A stretch of 5,987 nucleotides of DNA from the NCBI GenBank assembly GCA_035402725.1, contig DAONDU010000155.1:1-5987 (forward strand), written 5' to 3'. Both the position numbers and the translations under genes were made by a program. Under the pieces are notes generated by a model, which ran no database searches, had not been told where the DNA came from, and saw nothing but the letters and a program-made list of their open reading frames with translations. The stretch's first letter is position 1, and every line of letters starts with the position of its first letter. Of this stretch, positions 1 through 4,052 are shown one piece after another. This stretch comes from UPXZ01 sp035402725. Lineage in GTDB: Bacteria > Bacteroidota > Bacteroidia > Bacteroidales > Paludibacteraceae.

Positions 1-167
1 TTGATTCATTCGCAGATGAATACCGCATTCCTTTTTCCATGCATGTACAGGGATACAAGTATGAAGAAATTGCCCAAAAGATGGATTTACCCATCGGCAC
101 CGTGAAAAGCCGCATCTTCCTTGCCCGCAAAAGGCTACAGGAACAACTGAAAGATTATAAGTTCTGA
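1..167 (+). CDS. ECF-type RNA polymerase sigma factor, C-terminal end (partial, 5' end outside window)
   Basis: This is the last 54 codons of a sigma-70-family protein, read in the frame starting at base 3 and ending at TGA 165-167; the start lies upstream of the window. The visible part is sigma region 4, the domain that contacts the -35 promoter element. The helix-turn-helix is seen as GYKYEEIAQKMDLP followed by the recognition helix IGTVKSRIFLARKRLQ, which matches the usual ECF pattern (G-Y-x-x-E-E-I-A, then G-T-V-K-S-R). The chain ends 14 residues after the recognition helix, as in many short Bacteroidota ECF factors. Region 2 and any linked anti-sigma gene cannot be seen, so the regulon is unknown. 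The gene is followed by a hairpin terminator and a convergent gene, so it is the last gene of its transcript. The family call is secure; the subgroup is not. Confidence 0.9.
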   Translation, partial: DSFADEYRIPFSMHVQGYKYEEIAQKMDLPIGTVKSRIFLARKRLQEQLKDYKF

Positions 168-193
168 CAACTAAAGAAATGTCAATAAAAAAA

Positions 194-220
194 CCTTCAA
201 ATAACATTGAAGGCTTTTTT
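194..220. terminator. Rho-independent terminator between convergent genes
   Basis: A perfect 7-bp stem, CCTTCAA (194-200) and TTGAAGG (207-213), encloses the 6-base loop ATAACA. It is followed on the + strand by a T run (215-220) and preceded by an A run (187-193), which is a T run on the - strand. It can therefore end the sigma-factor transcript, whose stop is 27 bases upstream, and also the - strand membrane-protein gene that ends at 243. Confidence 0.85.
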
Positions 221-242
221 GTTTCTTAAATCTCCAAATGGA

Positions 243-485
243 TTACTTCTTGAATTTCGAAAGTAACCACAAAAACACCACTGCTCCTACGGTTGAAGTA
301 ACCAAACTTCCTAACAAGCCTTCACCGGCGTCAATACGGAAAATGCCAAAAATCCAGCCGCCAAGGACACCTCCGATTATTCCCACCACCAGGTTAACGA
401 CCAATCCGAAACCGCCGCCTTTCATTAATTTCCCGGCCAGATAACCGGCCAGCGCTCCGATTACAATAAACCATATTATTCCCAT
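243..485 (-). CDS. GlsB/YeaQ/YmgE family (transglycosylase-associated) small membrane protein
   Basis: An 80-residue, very hydrophobic, glycine-rich protein with three predicted membrane segments: about residues 2-19, 28-49 and 57-75. The family pattern is visible as GALAGYLAGKLMKGGGFG, then a Gly-rich second helix (NLVVGIIGGVLGGWIFG) and a charged C-terminal tail ending KFKK. Members are inner-membrane proteins often linked to general or acid stress, but their biochemical role is unknown; the old name 'transglycosylase-associated' does not show enzyme activity. The ATG at 483-485 was chosen because it starts just before the first membrane helix and gives the usual family length. An upstream in-frame ATG at 542 would add 19 polar, Asn/Lys-rich residues, and it precedes the TATATTTG promoter element at 530-537, so it would not be on the transcript. 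The gene is convergent with the sigma factor and shares its terminator. Confidence 0.88.
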   Translation of the reverse strand: MGIIWFIVIGALAGYLAGKLMKGGGFGLVVNLVVGIIGGVLGGWIFGIFRIDAGEGLLGSLVTSTVGAVVFLWLLSKFKK

Positions 486-529
486 ACCCCAATTCTTTTT
501 ATTATCATTGTTAAAATTAAAATACGTGA

Positions 530-537
530 CAAATATA
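530..537 (-). promoter_or_regulatory. Bacteroidota -7 promoter element for the GlsB/YeaQ-type gene
   Basis: The - strand reads TATATTTG, an exact match to TAnnTTTG. It ends 45 bases upstream of the ATG at 485, which predicts a leader of roughly 40 bases. No clear -33 TTTG is seen at the expected distance, so this rests on the -7 element and its position. Confidence 0.6.
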
Positions 538-627
538 ATCATTCAATTAAATTATCGTATCGTGCTGAAGTGAATTTATTTAACAACAATTCGGGTTCGA
601 TTATTTTTTAACATTGAAATAATATAC

Positions 628-635
628 TATTTTTG
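628..635 (+). promoter_or_regulatory. Bacteroidota -7 promoter element for the C69 dipeptidase gene
   Basis: TATTTTTG matches TAnnTTTG exactly. A T-rich run at 604-609, about 20 bases upstream, sits where the -33 TTTG element is expected but is only a partial match. Transcription would begin near 640, giving a leader of about 65 bases before the ATG at 708. No Shine-Dalgarno sequence is visible before that ATG, which is common in this phylum. Confidence 0.65.
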
Positions 636-707
636 CTCTCCGATGTAAAGTTTACGAGAAAATTCATCTTTTACACATAACAGATAACTGTAAAAACAAC
701 ATACTCT

Positions 708-2357
708 ATGATTAAAAAATATCTTCTGACAGCATTGTCTGTCATTCTGATTACTTTTGGTGCACATCCATGCACCAATTTTCTTGTCGGCAAATCCGCA
801 ACGACAGATGGATCGACTTTTATATCCTATTCGGCGGATTCTTATTTCCTGTTCGGCGCATTGTATCATTATCCCGCAGCCACTTACCCCAGGGGGACCA
901 TGCTTGATATTAACGAATGGGACACCGGTAAATACCTGGGTAAAATCAAACAGGCCGAACAAACATATTCCGTTATCGGCAACATGAACGAACACCAGGT
1001 GAGTATCGGTGAAACGACCTATGGCGGACGCGAAGAACTGGTTGATACAACGGCAATAATGGATTACGGAAGCCTGATATATATTGCCCTGCAGCGGTCG
1101 CGTACTGCCCGCGAAGCTATCAAAGTCATGACCGACCTGGTAGCTGAATACGGCTACTACAGTTCCGGCGAATCATTCTCAATAGCCGACCCCAATGAAG
1201 TCTGGATCATGGAAATGATCGGAAAAGGTCCAGGCAGGAAAGGAGCTGTGTGGGTTGCCCTGCGTATCCCCGACGACTGCGTATCGGCACATGCCAATCA
1301 GGCGCGAATCACCACTATTCCGTTTAAAGATAAAAATAACTGTATGTATTCGAAAGACGTGGTATCCTTTGCCCGCGAAAAGGGATATTTTACAGGAAAG
1401 GATGAAGAATTCAGTTTCTCCGATACGTATGCGCCCCTCGATTATTCAGCGCTGCGCATATGCGAATCGCGTGTATGGTCTTTCTTCCGCAAGGTGAAAC
1501 CTGATATGGACAAATACATCAGCTATGTGAAAGGTGAAACAAAAGAAAGAATGCCTCTCTGGATCAAGCCTGACCGCAAGCTCAGCGCCGAAGACATGAA
1601 GAATTATATGCGCGACCAGTACGAAGACACCGAGTTGGACATGACCAAAGGTTGTGCCGCAGGTCCTTTCGGGAGCAAACTACGTCACAGCCCGCTCACT
1701 TTTACGGTTGACAGTGTGGAATATATGCACGAACGTCCGATTGCCACCCAACAGACCGGCTTTACTTTCGTAGCTCAGATGCGCGGCTGGCTGCCCGATT
1801 ATACGGGAGGAATTCTGTGGTTTGGAGTGGACGATGCCGCCAGCAACGTTTATGTTCCTGTGTATTGCTGTACCAACAAAGTTCCGCAATGTTTCGATGA
1901 AAAGAACGGTAGCCTGCTGCAATACTCTCCCACCTCTGCTTTTTGGACATTCAATGCGGTAGCTAATTTTGCATACGGAAAATACTCTTATCTGATGAGT
2001 GACATCAGAAAATTGCAGTCAGAACTTGAACACGGATTTCAGCAAATGACCCCGGCCGTAGATGCCAAAGCCCTGGCACTCGGAGAAACTGCAGGACGCA
2101 AATACCTGACTGATTACAGCAACCAGGCAGCCGAAAGGACCACTTCCGAATGGAAAAAGTTAGGAGAATATCTGCTTGTAAAATACATGGATGGTAATAT
2201 CAAAAAAGAAGAAAACGGCAAATTTCTTCAGAATGAACACGGTATTCCTCCCGGAATTATACGTGCCGGCTATCCAACCGAATTCCAGCGCAAGATAGCC
2301 AAAGAAAATCCGGGCCTGAGAGTAAAATCGGCTGAAGAAATCAAAAACAGAAAGTAA
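708..2357 (+). CDS. Secreted C69-family dipeptidase (PepD-like, Ntn-hydrolase fold)
   Basis: A 549-residue protein of the peptidase C69 (U34) family, which cleaves dipeptides with a broad range, using an N-terminal cysteine freed by processing. Residues 1-21 form a signal peptide: MIKK, a hydrophobic stretch (about 5-18), then AHP. The predicted nucleophile is Cys22, which begins the family block CTNFLVGKSATTDGST. Other family blocks are GNMNEHQVSIGETTYGG (91-107), the DYGSLIYIALQRSRTAREAI helix (119-138), ADPNEVWIMEM (160-170), HANQARI (195-201) and the core around RGWLPDYTGGILWFGVDDA (359-377). The length fits Bacteroidales members of the family. The site is likely the periplasm or outside the cell, so a role in peptide scavenging is plausible. 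The sequence before Cys22 (GAHPC) is a poor lipobox, so a lipoprotein is less likely. It has its own promoter and terminator and looks monocistronic. Substrate preference cannot be read from the sequence. Confidence 0.92.
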   Translation: MIKKYLLTALSVILITFGAHPCTNFLVGKSATTDGSTFISYSADSYFLFGALYHYPAATYPRGTMLDINEWDTGKYLGKIKQAEQTYSVIGNMNEHQVSIGETTYGGREELVDTTAIMDYGSLIYIALQRSRTAREAIKVMTDLVAEYGYYSSGESFSIADPNEVWIMEMIGKGPGRKGAVWVALRIPDDCVSAHANQARITTIPFKDKNNCMYSKDVVSFAREKGYFTGKDEEFSFSDTYAPLDYSALRICESRVWSFFRKVKPDMDKYISYVKGETKERMPLWIKPDRKLSAEDMKNYMRDQYEDTELDMTKGCAAGPFGSKLRHSPLTFTVDSVEYMHERPIATQQTGFTFVAQMRGWLPDYTGGILWFGVDDAASNVYVPVYCCTNKVPQCFDEKNGSLLQYSPTSAFWTFNAVANFAYGKYSYLMSDIRKLQSELEHGFQQMTPAVDAKALALGETAGRKYLTDYSNQAAERTTSEWKKLGEYLLVKYMDGNIKKEENGKFLQNEHGIPPGIIRAGYPTEFQRKIAKENPGLRVKSAEEIKNRK

Positions 2358-2375
2358 ATTCTGAAAAACAGAATT
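2357..2375. repeat. Small inverted repeat at the dipeptidase stop codon
   Basis: AATTCTG (2357-2363) and CAGAATT (2369-2375) form a perfect 7-bp stem with an AAAAA loop, beginning at the last base of the TAA stop (2355-2357). There is no T tract directly after it, so it is not a standard terminator. It may stabilise the mRNA 3' end ahead of the true terminator 20 bases downstream, or it may be chance in AT-rich DNA. Confidence 0.45.
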
Positions 2376-2394
2376 CTTAAATTACAGACAAAAC

Positions 2395-2432
2395 AAAAGC
2401 GGGAAAATCAGATTTTTCCGCTTTTATTTTTA
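2395..2432. terminator. Strong bidirectional Rho-independent terminator
   Basis: A 13-bp stem pairs 2395-2407 (AAAAGCGGGAAAA) with 2413-2425 (TTTTTCCGCTTTT), with one G-T wobble and a 5-base TCAGA loop. A T-rich stretch follows on the + strand (2422-2432). The A-rich left side gives a T-rich stretch on the - strand. It lies 38 bases after the dipeptidase stop and 22 bases past the end of the convergent winged-helix gene, so it likely serves both. Confidence 0.9.
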
Positions 2433-2446
2433 AGATTATCAATTTC

Positions 2447-2644
2447 TTACACTAACGCGATAAACACTTCGCCTTCCTCTTCTCTGAAAGCGACTTTACC
2501 TTCGCGGGCCAACCAGCCAAATGCCAAATTCAAGTCTTTTTCTGTTAGTTTGGTGGCTTTCTTAACTGCCTTAACATTCAATTCGCCATTTTCTAGAGCA
2601 GCCCAAACCAAACCTGCGTTTGTTCCAATTTTTTCTGTAAACAT
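2447..2644 (-). CDS. Small winged helix-turn-helix protein (DUF2582-like)
   Basis: A complete 65-residue protein that is almost entirely one small winged-helix fold. It starts MFTEKIGTNAGLVWAALE (helix 1). A short ELNVKAVKKATKL segment and TEKDLNLAFGWLAREGKV follow as the helix-turn-helix and its recognition helix. The strand-turn-strand VAFREEEGEVFIAL forms the wing. This layout and length match the DUF2582 winged-helix family, which is common in Bacteroidota and has no settled function. The recognition helix region is not strongly basic and the wing is acidic (REEEGE), so DNA binding should not be assumed; protein contact or dimerisation is possible. It is a single gene with its own -7 promoter element and a shared terminator. 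The ATG at 2642-2644 is the only sensible start. The family call is good; function is unknown. Confidence 0.85.
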   Translation of the reverse strand: MFTEKIGTNAGLVWAALENGELNVKAVKKATKLTEKDLNLAFGWLAREGKVAFREEEGEVFIALV

Positions 2645-2681
2645 AATTGTAGTTTTAATAATTCGAATTTATTTTACGGGA

Positions 2682-2689
2682 CAAAAATA
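2682..2689 (-). promoter_or_regulatory. Bacteroidota -7 promoter element for the winged-helix gene
   Basis: The - strand reads TATTTTTG, an exact TAnnTTTG match, ending 37 bases before the ATG at 2644 and giving a leader of about 30 bases. The region where the -33 element is expected (about 2709-2715) reads TGTTTT on the - strand, a partial match only. Confidence 0.6.
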
Positions 2690-2733
2690 ATAAATAATAT
2701 GTTATAAAACATAATTTTCAATAAACGAACGAT

Positions 2734-2759
2734 AAAAAAGCCCTCATTTACGCTTATTT
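2734..2759 (-). terminator. Possible weak terminator of the HD-domain gene
   Basis: On the - strand AAATAAGC (from 2759-2752) can pair with GCTTTTTT (from 2741-2734) around a 10-base loop, with one T-T mismatch, and the T run forms part of the right arm. The stem has only two G-C pairs, so it is weak. It lies 40 bases past the HD gene's stop, where a terminator would be expected. Read-through into the winged-helix gene remains possible. Confidence 0.35.
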
Positions 2760-2760
2760 A

Positions 2761-2774
2761 AGTTAATATTAACT
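2761..2774. repeat. 14-bp perfect palindrome AGTTAATATTAACT
   Basis: AGTTAATATTAACT is its own reverse complement with no spacer. It lies between two - strand genes, 25 bases past the HD gene stop and about 117 bases upstream of the winged-helix start. A spacer-free palindrome suits a dimeric DNA-binding protein better than an RNA hairpin. It is also AT-rich and sits in AT-rich DNA, so chance is a fair alternative. Confidence 0.4.
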
Positions 2775-2799
2775 ATTCAACTATATACTTTATTATCTT

Positions 2800-3336
2800 C
2801 TACCCAAACCTTTCATTCCATTCTATAAATTTCCTTGCCTGATTCTCGTCATATTTTGATAGCTTGCTCAATATCTTTTCAACGCTCTGTTCGTTGTCAA
2901 ATTTTGTTTTCGAATAAAACTTGTCGGCATAGCATATAATCTGCTCTTCAATACTCACAGGCATCATATCCCGGTGCGGAACCGGAAGGTTGCTTTCTAT
3001 GATCCACTCCAGAGTGAGACCCATACCGGTATGACGTTCACAAACCAACGCATGCCGGGGGTATCCCTCATTAAAAACAATTTCTGAGCCCAGATAACCG
3101 TGTTCAATATATTCATGTGTACCATAGCATTCAATATCCGGCGCATTTGTTTTAAAAATCCCGATGTCGTGCAGCATCGAAGCTTCCTTTATAAACTTTC
3201 GGTCAACATGCAGTTCGGGATGCTTATCGGCAATCATCAGGGCTTTTTCACAGACTTTTATACTGTGTCTGACCAGTATGTCGTACAGATTGGAATTCTT
3301 ATCGTAATATTTTTCGATAATTTTTAAAGGGTCCAT
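2800..3336 (-). CDS. HD-domain metal-dependent phosphohydrolase of unknown substrate
   Basis: A 178-residue HD-superfamily protein. The metal-binding signature is visible: His24 in the first helix (LVRHSIKVC), the HD pair His56-Asp57 in SMLHDIGIFKT (an HDIG-type motif), and Asp138 in IICYADKFYSKT. His79 (IEHGYLGSEIV) and His102 (CERHTGMG) are placed where two-metal HD enzymes carry extra ligands. The block from His102 through PVSIEEQIICYADKF resembles the layout of YqeK-type nucleotide hydrolases, although the protein as a whole is not clearly YqeK. HD proteins usually hydrolyse phosphate esters of nucleotides or second messengers in the cytoplasm; the substrate here is unknown. There is no signal peptide or membrane segment. 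The ATG at 3334-3336 gives a start shortly before the first HD helix. It is divergent from tag-priA with 128 bases between starts. A poor -7-like site, TATTACTG (3358-3351, - strand), is the only promoter candidate I see. Confidence 0.88.
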   Translation of the reverse strand: MDPLKIIEKYYDKNSNLYDILVRHSIKVCEKALMIADKHPELHVDRKFIKEASMLHDIGIFKTNAPDIECYGTHEYIEHGYLGSEIVFNEGYPRHALVCERHTGMGLTLEWIIESNLPVPHRDMMPVSIEEQIICYADKFYSKTKFDNEQSVEKILSKLSKYDENQARKFIEWNERFG

Positions 3337-3437
3337 TTTCAGTGATTAAACAGTAATACAATTTATTTACTTCTCATATTCAACTAAAATACTTTTTGGT
3401 AATTACAGACTAAAATATAAAATTCAATCTTAATTTG

Positions 3438-3445
3438 TATTTTTG
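3438..3445 (+). promoter_or_regulatory. Bacteroidota -7 promoter element for tag-priA
   Basis: TATTTTTG matches TAnnTTTG exactly and ends 19 bases before the ATG at 3465, so the predicted leader is only about 14 bases. No clear -33 TTTG is seen at the usual distance. A short purine-rich AAAGAAG at 3449-3455 could act as a weak ribosome-binding site. The position of this element argues against the in-frame TTG at 3435 as the start of tag. Confidence 0.6.
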
Positions 3446-3464
3446 CACAAAGAAGCATTATGTG

Positions 3465-4052
3465 ATGGCAAATGTAGAAAAAAATAACGAAATATCTGAC
3501 TGCTGGTGGAGCCCCGGCGACCCGCTGATGAAGGAATATCACGACATGGAATGGGGTGTACCCTTACATGACGACCGTAAACTGTTTGAATTCATGGTAC
3601 TTGACGCGTTCCAGGCCGGACTGAGCTGGAAAACAATATTGTATAAACGTGAAGGTTTCCGACTGGCATTTGATAATTTTGATGTTGAGAAAATAGCGCT
3701 TTATGACGAACAGAAAGTGCAGGAGCTTATGCAGAATGCCTCAATCATCCGTAATCAGGCCAAGATCCGGGCTACAATCACCAACGCGAAACAATTTATC
3801 AGTGTTCAGCAGGAATTTGGCTCATTTGATGCCTATATCTGGCAGTTTACAGGCGGAACAACCATCCATCATCACTGCAATGTCATCTCCGATATCCCTG
3901 CCCGTTCACCCGAATCGGATGCCATGAGCAGGGATTTGCAGAAACGGGGATTTAAGTTCGTAGGTTCAACAATCTGTTACGCGTTTATGCAGGCTGCGGG
4001 CATGATCAACGATCATCTGAACGGTTGCAGCAAAAATCCACTGAAAGCATGA
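3465..4052 (+). CDS. tag: DNA-3-methyladenine glycosylase I
   Basis: A 195-residue cytoplasmic base-excision-repair enzyme that cuts 3-methyladenine from alkylated DNA, leaving an abasic site. Family blocks are clear: CWWSPGDPLMKEYHDMEWGVP (13-33), the AFQAGLSWKTIL helix (48-59), NASIIRNQAKIRATITNA (91-108) and KRGFKFVGSTICYAFMQAAGMINDH (160-184). All four zinc ligands of the E. coli enzyme (Cys4, His17, His175, Cys179) have counterparts: Cys13, His26, His184 and Cys188. By ungapped comparison with E. coli from memory, the base-binding Glu38 is replaced by Asp47 and Tyr13 by Met22, while Tyr16 and Trp46 are kept as Tyr25 and Trp55. The ATG at 3465 is preferred over an in-frame TTG at 3435 because the latter lies upstream of the promoter -7 element, and the ten extra residues are not part of the family. 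The stop overlaps the priA start by ATGA, so the two genes are likely co-transcribed and coupled. Confidence 0.95.
   Translation: MANVEKNNEISDCWWSPGDPLMKEYHDMEWGVPLHDDRKLFEFMVLDAFQAGLSWKTILYKREGFRLAFDNFDVEKIALYDEQKVQELMQNASIIRNQAKIRATITNAKQFISVQQEFGSFDAYIWQFTGGTTIHHHCNVISDIPARSPESDAMSRDLQKRGFKFVGSTICYAFMQAAGMINDHLNGCSKNPLKA

Noticed and set aside
238..444. 68-codon + strand reading frame rich in Pro, Thr and Asn
   Set aside because: It is antisense to the GlsB/YeaQ-type gene; its low-complexity composition mirrors the Gly-rich membrane protein on the other strand, and it has no family features.
486..542. 19-residue N-terminal extension of the small membrane protein
   Set aside because: It is polar and Asn/Lys-rich ahead of a membrane helix, and its ATG lies upstream of the predicted -7 element (530-537).
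627..995. 122-codon - strand reading frame across the dipeptidase start
   Set aside because: It is antisense to the signal peptide and N-terminal domain of a clear C69 peptidase and covers its promoter; its Cys- and Ile-rich protein resembles no family I know.
2690..2716. Imperfect inverted repeat ATGTT-ATAA-AACAT near the winged-helix promoter
   Set aside because: The stem is only 5 bp and all but one pair are A-T; in DNA this AT-rich it is expected by chance, and no T tract follows.
3435..3464. Ten-codon N-terminal extension of Tag starting at TTG 3435
   Set aside because: The promoter -7 element (3438-3445) lies within it, the added residues are not conserved in the family, and an ATG at 3465 suits the usual length.
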